Assembly (NCBI GenBank): GCA_902500825.1
Contig: CABVRX010000012.1
Coordinates: 43,398 to 107,397 of the forward strand
Origin: an uncultured Nitrospira sp.
Lineage (GTDB): Bacteria; Nitrospirota; Nitrospiria; Nitrospirales; Nitrospiraceae
Direction of reading: 5' to 3'
DNA length: 64,000 bases
Shown: in pieces, positions 1-8,633 of the stretch
Position numbering within the stretch: the first letter of the stretch is position 1
Layout of the letters: the number at the start of each line of letters is the position of its first letter
Translations under genes and position numbers: made by a program
The notes under the pieces: model-generated
The model's input: the letters and a program-made list of their open reading frames with translations, nothing else
What the model was told of the DNA's origin: nothing
The model's database searches: none

Positions 1-30
1 AGCAGGAAAGGGAAGGACTGCGGTCGCCAT
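1..30 (-). CDS. Start of an unidentified gene (first 10 codons only)
   Basis: Reading leftwards, an ATG at 30-28 opens a frame that begins MATAVLPFPA and leaves the window without a stop. A strong ribosome-binding site (AGGAGGGA on the minus strand, about 38-46) sits at normal spacing, which is the main reason to call it. The product cannot be identified from ten residues. The gene would diverge from the FadL-type gene at 238. Confidence 0.4.
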   Translation of the reverse strand, partial: MATAVLPFPA

Positions 31-237
31 TGCGTATTCCCTCCTCTTACGAGGTGCAGAGCTGGGCCAAGATATAGCAGGATTTACAGGAGAAATATAG
101 GCCCATCATACAAAAATATACCTAGAGCCGGATGGGCCTAGTCGAATACGTGCCATATGCGGTGAAGGAAGTTCCTAGACAAGGCCAAGAAGTGGTCGGT
201 ACCATGGTCATTCTTTTTCACGGTAATAAGAACTGAC

Positions 238-1599
238 ATGGTCAAATTCTTGGTCTTGTCCGCGAATCTCTGCGTAGTGGCGTTGTCATGCTCAGCGGAT
301 GCCGCTGCGCAGGCATTGAGATTCCAGCCTCAAGGGGCATCGGCTGCCGGGCAGGGGAACGCATTCGCGGCCCAGGCAGACGATCCCTCAGCGATTCACT
401 TTAATCCGGCGGGTTTGACTCAGGTCCCAGGTGTCCAGGGGTACTTCGGGACTACTGTTATGGGGGGATCGATCAAGGTCAAGGGGCCGACAGGCATCGA
501 TAGCCGAGGTGATCTCGGCGACAGTGTTTCCACGCCTCTTCCCAGTCACTTTTATGTGAGCGCCAATCTGGGGACGTTCGGCGCAACCAGGCTCTCTTCG
601 CTAACCATCGGTCTAGGAGTGATTTCTCCCTTTGGCTCGAACACTCATTACCCGCTCGACGGTCCGTTCAACACTGCCGTCACCTCAGCGGATCTGCCGC
701 TGATCGACATCAAGCCCACCATTGCCTACAAGATAAGCGAGGATCTGTCGGTCGGTGTAAGCGCTGATATTTATACCTTTGCAAGTTTTCTTGGCGAAGG
801 ACATGTCGAGCAGAAACAGGTGAGCGCCGGAGCGTTGGGAATCCCGGCTGGAGCGTCTATCGAATTAAACGGGAAAGGGACCGGCGCGGGCGTGACGGCC
901 AGTCTGCTCTATAGCCCCCTGAGAAATGCAACGAGTAAACCGATCCTGTCCATCGGGCTGGTCTATCGCAGTCAGGCAGTGTTACCGTTAAATGGGACGT
1001 TATTAGTCAATGGAGCGAAGGTGGCCGATGCCTCCGCTGATCTTGTACTGCCGCAAGTGGTTACCGGAGCCATCGCTGTCTGGCCGGTGCGTACCAGCGA
1101 AAAAGAGTGGAAGGTTGAGCTCGATGTTGAATATGTGGGCTGGAGTTTGAATAAGAATGTTGATGTCCGCCTTTCAAACGGCGCCACGATTCCCCAGCCG
1201 CAAGAGTGGAGCAACGTGCCCGTGATTGCGCTTGGAACCGAGCATAAGTGGCTGAGTCCGAAGTGGCTCCCGCACTGGGAGGTTGCGGTTCGTTCCGGCT
1301 ATACCTATACGGAAGACCCTGTTCCCAATCGAACCTTCAATCCTGCGACCATCTCCTTATCGGCCCATACCCTATCTCTTGGCGCCGGGTTTCTGTGCAA
1401 GGGAGCAGGACGATTTCTAGGCGTCATTCCTTGCAGCGGAGCGTCGGCTCTGTGGCCGAAAGGCATCGGACTCGACCTTGCCTATCAAGAATGGTTCTAC
1501 GAATCTCGCACCGTCATCGGCAATTTGAATCCGACCGTCGACGGGACGTACCATGCGTTTGTGCACTTAGGGACGTTCAGTTTGCGCACTCTGTTTTAG
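238..1599 (+). CDS. FadL/OmpP1/TodX-family outer-membrane transport protein
   Basis: This is a 453-residue outer-membrane beta-barrel of the FadL family, which lets long-chain fatty acids or other hydrophobic compounds cross the outer membrane. It has a signal peptide ending near residue 24 and then the family hallmark: a glycine-rich hatch segment with GNAFAAQADDPSA and NPAG at residues 40-59. The rest alternates polar and hydrophobic strands and ends in an aromatic residue (TLF), as barrel proteins do. Length is normal for the family. No clear Shine-Dalgarno precedes the ATG. Its stop lies 14 bases from the stop of convergent uvrC. The substrate is unknown. Confidence 0.85.
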   Translation: MVKFLVLSANLCVVALSCSADAAAQALRFQPQGASAAGQGNAFAAQADDPSAIHFNPAGLTQVPGVQGYFGTTVMGGSIKVKGPTGIDSRGDLGDSVSTPLPSHFYVSANLGTFGATRLSSLTIGLGVISPFGSNTHYPLDGPFNTAVTSADLPLIDIKPTIAYKISEDLSVGVSADIYTFASFLGEGHVEQKQVSAGALGIPAGASIELNGKGTGAGVTASLLYSPLRNATSKPILSIGLVYRSQAVLPLNGTLLVNGAKVADASADLVLPQVVTGAIAVWPVRTSEKEWKVELDVEYVGWSLNKNVDVRLSNGATIPQPQEWSNVPVIALGTEHKWLSPKWLPHWEVAVRSGYTYTEDPVPNRTFNPATISLSAHTLSLGAGFLCKGAGRFLGVIPCSGASALWPKGIGLDLAYQEWFYESRTVIGNLNPTVDGTYHAFVHLGTFSLRTLF

Positions 1600-1613
1600 A
1601 TAGCGGACGTGTA

Positions 1614-3419
1614 CTACTCGGCAAGCGCCCTACGGAGGTTCGAGACGGTCTTCGCATTGAGTCCGGCTTCCCGTAAGGCTTCGTCGCTGGCCGAAGCCAG
1701 TTTGTCGAGACTGCCGAATTTCTCTAGGAGTTGATTGCGCCGAATCTCACCGATTCCGATGACCTGATCCAGCCTGGAGCCGACCAGTGATTTGCCGCGC
1801 AGCTTTCGATGGAAGGTGATCGCAAAGCGATGGGCTTCGTCGCGAATCCGTTGGAGCAGATGGGTGGAAGGAGATTGCGGTTTGAGCACGATCGGGTTTT
1901 TTCTTCCCGCTAGGAAGACACGCTCCTCTTTGTCGCCGCGGGCCTTGGCCAGCCCAAGGATCGGCAGACCTTGTCGTCCTGTCTCTTTGAGCCCCTCCAG
2001 CGCGGCGGCCAGTTGACCCAGTCCGCCGTCGATAAGTATCAGATCCGGTTGAGCCAGGTTCTCCTCTCGCCCATAGCGACGCGTCACCACCTCTTTCATA
2101 CTTGCGAAGTCATTGGCCCCCATGACCGTTTGGATCTTGAACCGCCGATAGTCCGCCTTCTTCATCTGTCCGTCTTCCCAGACGACCATCGAAGCGACGG
2201 ATTGGTTGCCCATCGTGTTAGAGATATCGAATCCTTCGATTCGACGGGGAGCCTGTTCCAGTCGCAGCAATCGCTTCAGTTCGTCACCGGCTTGCCGGTC
2301 CAGTTCCTCATCCCGCAAGTGATCAGCGACCGCCGCCGCTGCATTCTCCTCGGCTAAGAGGACAAGCTGATGCTTGGCGCCTCGCTCAGGCGAGCGTACA
2401 CGAACGGATTCCCCTCGCTTGTCGGACAGCCATTGTTGAATCAGGGGAGCGTCTTCGAGATCGGTCGGGACAAGGACTTCTCTCGGCGGCTGCCCGTCCT
2501 TGTTGTAGAACTGCTCGATCGCGGAATGCACCAGCTCCTCATCGGACACAGCGGCCGACTGAGGCCAGAAGAAATCTTTCCGTCCGATCAGCAAGCCGCC
2601 ACGCACGAACAGAATCTGGAGGTCCACTGCCGAACCTTGTCTGGCTAAGCCGATCACGTCCTGATCGGCGGCCGAGGTCTGCGTGATCCGTTGCTTTTCC
2701 AGCATCCGTTCGATTTTGAAGAGGCGGTCCCGCAACCGGGCCGCTTCCTCGAACTCTTCCCGCTCTGCCGCCGCTTCCATACGGGCGCGGAGATCGTCCA
2801 GTAACTCGCGATCCCGGCCCTCCAGAAAGTGGCGAACCTGTTTGACGATCTGATGATATTCCTCCTTCGATTGGTTGCCGGTGCAGGGCGCCATGCACCG
2901 CTTGATCTCAAATTCGATGCAGGCGCGGTCGGCGGTCCCGTCGATATCGATCGTGCACGTGGCGAGGGGGAAAACGTGTTTGATGACTTTCAGCGTCTCT
3001 CGAAGGGCGTTCGCCGGGGTATAAGGGCCGTAGTAAAGGGCTCCGTCTTTTTGCACGCGGCGCACGATCGAGAGTCGGGGAAAATCGTCCTTGATGGGCA
3101 GCCGTACATAGGGATACTGTTTGTCGTCCCGCAACACGATGTTGAAACGGGGTTTATGGCGCTTGACCAGGTTGCTCTCAAGAATCAGGGCTTCGAGCTC
3201 GGATCGGGTCACCATCGTCTCTATGTCGGCGATGTGGCTGACGAGAAGACTGGTCTTGGGGCTATGGTCTGTACCCTTCTGAAAATAGGATCGGACGCGG
3301 TCGGCGAGCACGGCTGCTTTCCCGATGTAAATGATTTCTCCTTGCTCGTTCTTGAACAGGTAGACGCCGGGGCTCTCGGGGAGATGGGCAAGTTTGGATT
3401 GGAGAATATCGATCGTCAT
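1614..3419 (-). CDS. uvrC: UvrC, excinuclease ABC subunit C
   Basis: This is the dual-incision nuclease of nucleotide excision repair and acts with UvrA and UvrB. The 601-residue protein has every expected part. The GIY-YIG 3' nuclease is at residues 18-45 (PGVYLF, YIGKA, R41). Four cysteines at 155, 167, 175 and 179 match the set proposed to hold an iron-sulfur cluster in UvrC. The UVR helix-turn that binds UvrB is near 205-240. The RNase H-like 5' nuclease carries D398, D464 and H530, and helix-hairpin-helix motifs start near 553. No truncation is seen. It lies downstream of the DapF-like gene on the same strand, 85 bases away. Confidence 0.97.
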   Translation of the reverse strand: MTIDILQSKLAHLPESPGVYLFKNEQGEIIYIGKAAVLADRVRSYFQKGTDHSPKTSLLVSHIADIETMVTRSELEALILESNLVKRHKPRFNIVLRDDKQYPYVRLPIKDDFPRLSIVRRVQKDGALYYGPYTPANALRETLKVIKHVFPLATCTIDIDGTADRACIEFEIKRCMAPCTGNQSKEEYHQIVKQVRHFLEGRDRELLDDLRARMEAAAEREEFEEAARLRDRLFKIERMLEKQRITQTSAADQDVIGLARQGSAVDLQILFVRGGLLIGRKDFFWPQSAAVSDEELVHSAIEQFYNKDGQPPREVLVPTDLEDAPLIQQWLSDKRGESVRVRSPERGAKHQLVLLAEENAAAAVADHLRDEELDRQAGDELKRLLRLEQAPRRIEGFDISNTMGNQSVASMVVWEDGQMKKADYRRFKIQTVMGANDFASMKEVVTRRYGREENLAQPDLILIDGGLGQLAAALEGLKETGRQGLPILGLAKARGDKEERVFLAGRKNPIVLKPQSPSTHLLQRIRDEAHRFAITFHRKLRGKSLVGSRLDQVIGIGEIRRNQLLEKFGSLDKLASASDEALREAGLNAKTVSNLRRALAE

Positions 3420-3504
3420 GCGTCAACCGTCATGTATCAATCGTAAGAATACCAGGAGAAGGCTCGATATTTCCTCGGTTGACTCCCTGACGATCGACGA
3501 GACG

Positions 3505-4374
3505 CTATTTCAATCCTCGGACAAATGATGGGCTGAATGTCCCTCGCGCGACTTCGGCCACCGGCCCTTTCATCGTGAGGCTGAAGTCCGGTGCGACATC
3601 GATATGCAGCACCCCTCCCGGCATCTTTACAGTGACGGGGCTCTTCACGAGTCCTAGACGTACCGCTGCGCTGGCTGCAGCGCAGGATGAAGAGCCGGAG
3701 GCCTGCGTCTCGCCGGCGCCTCGCTCCCAAATCAGAATGAAGATTTCCTTGGGCCCGGTTGGAACCGCGAGCTGCACGTTAGTCCGTTTAGGAAATAGTG
3801 TGTGGCGTTCCAGGGCTGGTCCAATCGCCACGAGTTCTTCCCGTGACCAGGATTCTCCGGCTGGTTTGAAGACGACACAATGTGGATTGCCGACGCTCAC
3901 GCCGGTAAACGTCAGAGTCCGTCCTGCTGCTTGGATCGGCTGCTGAATCAACTCGGGTACGTTCAGCGAGCAGGGGAGCGCATCTGGTTTGAACGTTGCG
4001 ACTCCCATCTCGACGGTCGCAGCAGCTGCATCGCCATGCCGGTCTATATGCAGGTCAATGCTGACCATCCCGCCCTTTGTCTCGACTGTGAAGCGCTTCT
4101 TCTTCGTTTTACCGGTCGCGTGGAGATAGCGTGCAAAGATCCTGAGGCCATTCCCTGATTTTTCCGCCTCGCTGCCGTCGGGGTTGAAAATACGTAGCCC
4201 GAAATCGGCCTTCTTTGAAGGGACCAAGGCCAAAATCCCGTCACTGCCTACGCCCCAATTGCGGTCGCAAATAGTTTTGATGTTTTTGGGAGTCAATTTA
4301 AAGGTCATTTCCTTGGGATCCATTACCAGATAGTCGTTACCGAGACCATGTCCGCGAAAAAAACCGTTCTTCAT
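3505..4374 (-). CDS. Diaminopimelate epimerase (DapF) homologue lacking both catalytic cysteines
   Basis: At 289 residues the protein aligns end to end with DapF, which interconverts LL- and meso-diaminopimelate for lysine and cell-wall synthesis. It keeps HGLGNDY (9-15), NPDGSE (64-69), GNPHCV (162-167) and ERGAGETQ (217-224). However, both catalytic cysteines of the two-base mechanism are serine. Residue 73 is S in KSGNG, where E. coli has C73 in QCGNG. Residue 226 is S in QASGS, where E. coli has C217 in QACGS. A normal epimerase reaction is therefore doubtful. It may belong to a divergent DapF-like subfamily with another role, and a canonical dapF may lie elsewhere. The start has a GGGGAG ribosome-binding site. 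Confidence 0.85.
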   Translation of the reverse strand: MKNGFFRGHGLGNDYLVMDPKEMTFKLTPKNIKTICDRNWGVGSDGILALVPSKKADFGLRIFNPDGSEAEKSGNGLRIFARYLHATGKTKKKRFTVETKGGMVSIDLHIDRHGDAAAATVEMGVATFKPDALPCSLNVPELIQQPIQAAGRTLTFTGVSVGNPHCVVFKPAGESWSREELVAIGPALERHTLFPKRTNVQLAVPTGPKEIFILIWERGAGETQASGSSSCAAASAAVRLGLVKSPVTVKMPGGVLHIDVAPDFSLTMKGPVAEVARGTFSPSFVRGLK

Positions 4375-4510
4375 GCCAATCTCCCCTGTGAAGTTCCTGT
4401 GAGTTAATAAGGTCGCTGGAGGGCGAGGGTACTGAGCCTTTCGTCAATGGTCAATAGTCAACAGTTCGTGGCTGGTTCAATGACCAATGACTTTATGAAC
4501 GAGGACTTTC

Positions 4511-4909
4511 TTAAACGATCTTCACGCCGACCGGCCGTTCGATCAACTCGATCTCATAGCCGTCTGGCGCATCGATAAAAATGAATCGGCTGCCGGAGGA
4601 GGTTGTCGTGGGACCGTCGGTGATCCTGACTCCCTGCGCATTGAGCAAGGCGATCGTTTCGTCGAGGTTTTCGACTTGAAAGGCTAGATGAACGAGATCT
4701 TCCTGAACTTTCACCGGGCCACTTGGTGGGAAACTGGTCAACTCGATCAGCTCGTCGCTATTGGGAACTTTCAAGAAAGCGAGATGTGATCCACGAGGAG
4801 AAGTCTTCCGCTCAATAACCTCAAGGCCCAAGACGGTCGTATAAAACCGGATGGTCTCATCCAAATCGCTGACCCGCATACGAGTGTGGAGCAGTTTTTG
4901 TACCTTCAC
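4511..4909 (-). CDS. Glyoxalase/VOC-family protein (GloA-like)
   Basis: This 132-residue vicinal-oxygen-chelate protein resembles lactoylglutathione lyase (glyoxalase I), which detoxifies methylglyoxal. It has two beta-alpha-beta-beta-beta modules. The metal-ligand positions are present: His in LLHTRMRV (residue 8), Glu in ELIEL (about 57), His in DLVHLAFQV (about 74) and Glu in DGYEIELIE (about 120). The order and spacing follow GloA. The start codon is GTG, with an AAGGTAG-like site just upstream. It lies 12 bases after the small membrane protein gene on the same strand and is probably co-transcribed with it. Substrate identity is inferred from the family only. Confidence 0.8.
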   Translation of the reverse strand: MKVQKLLHTRMRVSDLDETIRFYTTVLGLEVIERKTSPRGSHLAFLKVPNSDELIELTSFPPSGPVKVQEDLVHLAFQVENLDETIALLNAQGVRITDGPTTTSSGSRFIFIDAPDGYEIELIERPVGVKIV

Positions 4910-4921
4910 ACGCTACCTTAG

Positions 4922-5110
4922 TTAGACCGAAAAGAAATGCCACACCAACAAGCCCACGATAAACCAGAATAAGAAGCCCACTATTCCAACAATATATTCC
5001 CGTCTGTCAAAGTCACGGAAGCCAAGGCACCTAAGTATCACGTAGCCGGTCCCATAGCATAGCACCTCAACAAAAACTGAATATGCGAGCTCTAGGGCAA
5101 CTTGCGCCAT
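4922..5110 (-). CDS. Small hydrophobic membrane protein, unknown function
   Basis: From the ATG at 5110 this encodes about 62 residues beginning MAQVALELAYSVF, with two likely membrane helices (about 5-27 and 38-60) and a charged loop FRDFDRREY between them. An in-frame ATG at 5164 would add 18 hydrophilic residues but would overlap the acetyltransferase gene by 50 bases, so I prefer the shorter form. No family is recognised with confidence. It lies between the acetyltransferase and glyoxalase-like genes, all on the minus strand and nearly contiguous, which suggests one transcription unit. Confidence 0.6.
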   Translation of the reverse strand: MAQVALELAYSVFVEVLCYGTGYVILRCLGFRDFDRREYIVGIVGFLFWFIVGLLVWHFFSV

Positions 5111-5114
5111 ATAT

Positions 5115-5588
5115 CTATGCGTTCCTGGTCGGCCCAGCGGTTTTTCGCAGCAAGATCTCCGCACTCCCTGGGATCAAGAAGTTCGGCATGGGGCCGATTT
5201 CTTGATAACCGTGTTTCTGATAGAAGGCCCTCGCCGGTTCGTTGAAATCCGACACACAGGCAAAGAGGTTCCTGGTTCTCGTAAAGACCAGTTCCTCGAT
5301 GTGCCGCAACAGCTGACCGCCGATCCCCTTTTTGCGAGCCCATATGGCCACGCCCAGGAGCTCCAGATAGTCGCCGAGGAGAAACTTCTGCTTCACGATA
5401 GCGACGCCTGCCACTTGTCCATTGAGGAGAGCGACGTAGCAGTCTCGCCCCTGCGGAGTCGGGCAAAAGATGCGGGTCCAATCATCCTTCGAGTAACCGA
5501 GTTTTTGCCAGGGATCGGACTCACTGAGCAGTTGGACGACGGACTCACGATCGTCCGGCTCCATGTTTCTGATAACCGGGTCAGTCAT
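5115..5588 (-). CDS. GNAT-family N-acetyltransferase
   Basis: A 157-residue GCN5-related acetyltransferase, which transfers acetyl from acetyl-CoA to an amine. The acetyl-CoA-binding motif A is clear: a beta strand DYLELLGVAI followed by RKKGIGGQLLRHIEE (about residues 92-113), with the following motif B region FNEPARAFYQKHGYQEIG (about 120-137) typical of the fold. Nothing identifies the acceptor. Its ATG overlaps the last eight bases of the polysaccharide deacetylase gene, so the two are probably translated from one message. Confidence 0.85.
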   Translation of the reverse strand: MTDPVIRNMEPDDRESVVQLLSESDPWQKLGYSKDDWTRIFCPTPQGRDCYVALLNGQVAGVAIVKQKFLLGDYLELLGVAIWARKKGIGGQLLRHIEELVFTRTRNLFACVSDFNEPARAFYQKHGYQEIGPMPNFLIPGSAEILLRKTAGPTRNA

Positions 5589-6300
5589 GGGCTTGGGAAG
5601 TACAGGTCAACAGTTCGCTGACGGTCATGGGTTGGAGTCCTTTTCGGGGCAGGATGTCCGAAGTGAGTCGTTCAATCACCTGTCGGGTTTGTTTGCCTTT
5701 GCCGTTCGCATGGAAGACGATGATGCTCCCTGGCTTGGCACGCGCGGTGACTCCGGTGAGAATCTGCTCGGCGGAGAGCGTAGGGTCCGGATCGCCTGAT
5801 TCGATATTCCATTGGATGAACCGCAGGCCGAGCATGTTCACCACTGCAACGGTCACATCGTTGTATTCGCCGTACGGTGGCCGAAACAATGTCGCCTCAT
5901 GAGTGTAGTGTTCCTGCAGCAATTTGACCGGACCAAGAATTTCCGCGCGCTGTTCGTCGGCATCATGCATGGGAAGGTGGGCATGTACCTCACCGTGCGT
6001 GCCCACTTCGAAAAATCCCAAGCCTAATAGACGGTCCACTTCCGGTTCATGTTTGGTCATCCACTTGCCGGACATGAAGAAGGTGGCCGGAATGCGATGC
6101 TTGATCAGATAGTCCATCAAAGGTTGGTCGTAGCCGGTTCCCTTCCTCACGGGACAGAGATCGAACGTCAGTGCCACGCCCGGGCACATGGGTGGGCCGG
6201 ACTTAATAACTTGAGCAACCCCATCAACCGGGAGGAAAGGCTCGGTCGCCACTGCCGACAGGATGCCAAGCAGCAGGTGTCGCAGAACGTGTCGCCGCAT
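5581..6300 (-). CDS. Exported polysaccharide deacetylase (NodB fold)
   Basis: A carbohydrate-esterase-4 protein of about 239 residues starting MRRHVLRHLLLG with an export signal. The frame is open a further 53 codons upstream, but the signal peptide places the start at 6300. NodB motifs are present: TFDLCP (the second Asp of the usual TFDDG is Leu, a variant I know from a subgroup of the family), GTHGEVHAH (metal-binding His pair), RPPYGEYN and IVFHANGKG. It probably removes acetyl groups from an envelope polysaccharide or peptidoglycan. It diverges from the S2P protease at 6371 and overlaps the acetyltransferase start. Confidence 0.85.
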   Translation of the reverse strand: MRRHVLRHLLLGILSAVATEPFLPVDGVAQVIKSGPPMCPGVALTFDLCPVRKGTGYDQPLMDYLIKHRIPATFFMSGKWMTKHEPEVDRLLGLGFFEVGTHGEVHAHLPMHDADEQRAEILGPVKLLQEHYTHEATLFRPPYGEYNDVTVAVVNMLGLRFIQWNIESGDPDPTLSAEQILTGVTARAKPGSIIVFHANGKGKQTRQVIERLTSDILPRKGLQPMTVSELLTCTSQAHD

Positions 6301-6370
6301 AAAGGTCAGTATACCTGAACCGGTGGAGAAGAATTGACCCTTTACGTATTTGGCTGTTACGGTGTGGACT

Positions 6371-7531
6371 ATGCGTATCCCTTCCTGGGAAATCGGCCGC
6401 GCGTTGGGGATTCCGATCCGTATCCATGCTTCATGGTTTCTGGTCTTCCTTCTGGTCACCTGGACTCTCTCGACCGGCTATCTTCCGGAAAGTTTGCCCG
6501 GACTCACTCCCGAGCGTTATTGGGCCATGGGTGGCCTCGCCGCAGTGCTGTTATTCCTCTCCGTGCTGCTGCATGAGCTCGGCCATTCCTACGTCGCGTT
6601 GTACTATCGTATCCCGATTGAAAAGATCACGTTGTTTATTTTCGGCGGCGTGGCACACATGCGGAAGGAAGCTCCGACGCCTCGTGCCGAATTCCTCATT
6701 GCGTTGGCCGGGCCTGCGGTCAGTTTTGTCATCGGCGGTCTCTGCTTTGTCTTTGTGGAATTGGCCGAGGCGATTCAACGGCAACATGGTTTGCAAGGGT
6801 GGATCATGCTCGGGGCCTTATTGGGCTTCGTCAATATGCAACTCGGTCTCTTCAATATGATTCCGGGTTTCCCGCTGGACGGCGGCCGGGTTTTACGCGC
6901 AGGATTGTGGGCATGGGGAAACGATTTTTATCGGGCTACGAAGCAAGCCGCAGTAGTCGGCCTGGCGTTTGGATTGCTGCTCGGGCTGGTCGGCCTTGTC
7001 GTGATGTACGGAGCGGTAAGCGGCGGATTACCTGCCTCGATGGCATCAAACGGTGGGTGGGTTCTCATCATCGGCATGTTTCTCTTCGCCGCGGCTCTGG
7101 CGAGTCGTCGTCAAGCCGCCATACGTCAATCGCTGCAGACGGTCCCTATTCGAGATTTAATGGTGACGACGGTCACCACTATTCCCTCGCATTGCACGCT
7201 GGATGAGGCGGTGAATCAATACTTCCAGTCCTATGGCTACGGCGGATTTCCGGTGTTAGAGGATGGACGACTGATGGGACTCATCACCGTGTTGGAGATT
7301 CAAAACGTGTCGCCGTCACTGTGGTCGTGGCGACGGGTCGAACAGGTGATGCGTCCGAGCTCGGAATCGTTGGTGATTGAGCCGGACATTCCCGTGATCC
7401 ATGCGATGGAGCGCATGGCTCGTGAAGGATGGGATCGATTGGTCGTCATGCAGAATGAGGAAATCGTCGGACTTGTCACCCATTCAGCCATCGTGCATTT
7501 TCTTCAGCTACGGGGCTCTTCCAGTCGTTGA
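6371..7531 (+). CDS. Site-2 protease (M50) with tandem CBS domains
   Basis: A membrane-embedded zinc metalloprotease of about 386 residues. The N-terminal half has several membrane helices holding the zinc-binding HELGH (residues 68-72) and the second active-site motif NMIPGFPLDGGR (162-173, D170 as third ligand). The C-terminal part (about 255-380) is a pair of CBS domains, which in this subgroup are thought to sense adenosine nucleotides. Such proteins cut membrane-bound regulators; the target here is unknown. I chose the ATG at 6371, since the frame is open from a TTG at 6350 with no ribosome-binding site to favour it. The gene is convergent with the YihY gene. Confidence 0.9.
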   Translation: MRIPSWEIGRALGIPIRIHASWFLVFLLVTWTLSTGYLPESLPGLTPERYWAMGGLAAVLLFLSVLLHELGHSYVALYYRIPIEKITLFIFGGVAHMRKEAPTPRAEFLIALAGPAVSFVIGGLCFVFVELAEAIQRQHGLQGWIMLGALLGFVNMQLGLFNMIPGFPLDGGRVLRAGLWAWGNDFYRATKQAAVVGLAFGLLLGLVGLVVMYGAVSGGLPASMASNGGWVLIIGMFLFAAALASRRQAAIRQSLQTVPIRDLMVTTVTTIPSHCTLDEAVNQYFQSYGYGGFPVLEDGRLMGLITVLEIQNVSPSLWSWRRVEQVMRPSSESLVIEPDIPVIHAMERMAREGWDRLVVMQNEEIVGLVTHSAIVHFLQLRGSSSR

Positions 7532-7571
7532 ATAGCGGCACTCGCCGTCTGTCACTCAGTCCACATCTTTT

Positions 7572-8420
7572 CTATGCACCATCAGCCGGCATCTTAGGCG
7601 ATGAGTGTGCGAACTCTTGTAACTTGTGGGCAATGATGCCGCCGAACAGCAAGAGCCCGGCGGAATAATAGACCCAGAGCAGCAAAAGGACGACTTCCAG
7701 CAATGATCCATAAAGTCGAGCATAGACCGTGGCATAGTCACTATAGCTGACGAACAACAACTTGGCCGAGACCCAGAGCACACTGAAAGTCAGTGCTCCG
7801 GCCATCGCGGCTCGCCAGCGTGGACGGCGTCGAGGAACGAGGCGGTACAACAGGCTGACCGCCAGGAATGCGAGGGCGAATGGCAGTGTATAGGTCAGAT
7901 GAAAATCATGTGCGGCCAGGGCAACAAGATCGAGCCCCCAGAGCCTGGGTGCATAGTCGGTTAAAAAGGTGATGGTTTGCGTCCCGACATACGCCATAAG
8001 CAGCAGAAGTCCGGTCGATCCGACCAGCGCGATCGAGATTGCCGTTGAAATCAGCGGATGACGCTGATGCATGCTCTCAAAGACCACGTTGAGCGTGTAG
8101 TCCAATTCATAAAAGACGAGCCCTCCAAACCAAAAAAACGACAAAAATACGAGCCATCGCACACTCTCCAACACGCTGATCCGATGGAGCTCTTCAGCCA
8201 GTCGCTCGCCCAACGACGGCAAAAATTCTCTGAGGAAACTCAGCATGAACTGTTCGCCGATGACATCCTGACTCACGAAAAAACTCACTCCATACAGGAC
8301 CAGAAACGCGAGGGGAAAGAGCGAGAGGAGAGAGAAAAAGGCCAAGGATGCAGCGAGGCTGGCACAGCCCTGCTGTAAAAAGATCTTCAGGACGTCAAGC
8401 AGGAAGCGGAAGACATTCAT
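7572..8420 (-). CDS. YihY/BrkB-family membrane protein
   Basis: A polytopic inner-membrane protein of 282 residues in the YihY/BrkB (formerly RNase BN) family. Features are a basic N-terminus, about six membrane helices, a signature region around GCASLAASLAFFSLLSLFP near residue 20, and a late hydrophobic stretch LLEVVLLLLWVYYSAGLLLFGG where the family is best conserved. Function in bacteria is unsettled. I take the ATG at 8420 because a GGAG lies just upstream; an ATG at 8432 lacks a ribosome-binding site. It precedes the MITE-like repeat and nuoN. Confidence 0.85.
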   Translation of the reverse strand: MNVFRFLLDVLKIFLQQGCASLAASLAFFSLLSLFPLAFLVLYGVSFFVSQDVIGEQFMLSFLREFLPSLGERLAEELHRISVLESVRWLVFLSFFWFGGLVFYELDYTLNVVFESMHQRHPLISTAISIALVGSTGLLLLMAYVGTQTITFLTDYAPRLWGLDLVALAAHDFHLTYTLPFALAFLAVSLLYRLVPRRRPRWRAAMAGALTFSVLWVSAKLLFVSYSDYATVYARLYGSLLEVVLLLLWVYYSAGLLLFGGIIAHKLQEFAHSSPKMPADGA

Positions 8421-8463
8421 GAGACTCCGCATTGCGGATCGTCAGTGTAACATGGGCGATACT

Positions 8464-8633
8464 TGAGAATGCTGAAAAAGCTCGTTCAGCAAGGCCGCAA
8501 CGAGCGAAAGGCAGAGGCGTAACCTTTCTCACCCGGCCCACCCCGAGCTGCCGGAGCAGCTCTCTCCCGCTTCATACGTTGAGGCCGTAAGCGATGCGAG
8601 AACAAAGCTGGAGGGGCTATTGCAGCATTCTCA
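8464..8633. repeat. MITE-like element with terminal inverted repeats
   Basis: A 170-base non-coding block bounded by 18-base inverted repeats: 8464-8481 reads TGAGAATGCTGAAAAAGC and the complement of 8616-8633 reads TGAGAATGCTGCAATAGC (16 of 18 match). An inner hairpin GCTGAA/TTCAGC lies at its left end. The block resembles an intergenic repeat I associate with Nitrospira genomes, but I cannot confirm copy number. The right end supplies the TGA stop codon of nuoN (complement of 8631-8633), so the element abuts the reading frame. It may also act as the transcription end of the nuo operon. Confidence 0.65.

Noticed and set aside
4450..5620. GTCAACAGTTCG occurs at about 4455 and 5605
   Set aside because: A 12-base match without extension on either side; most likely chance.
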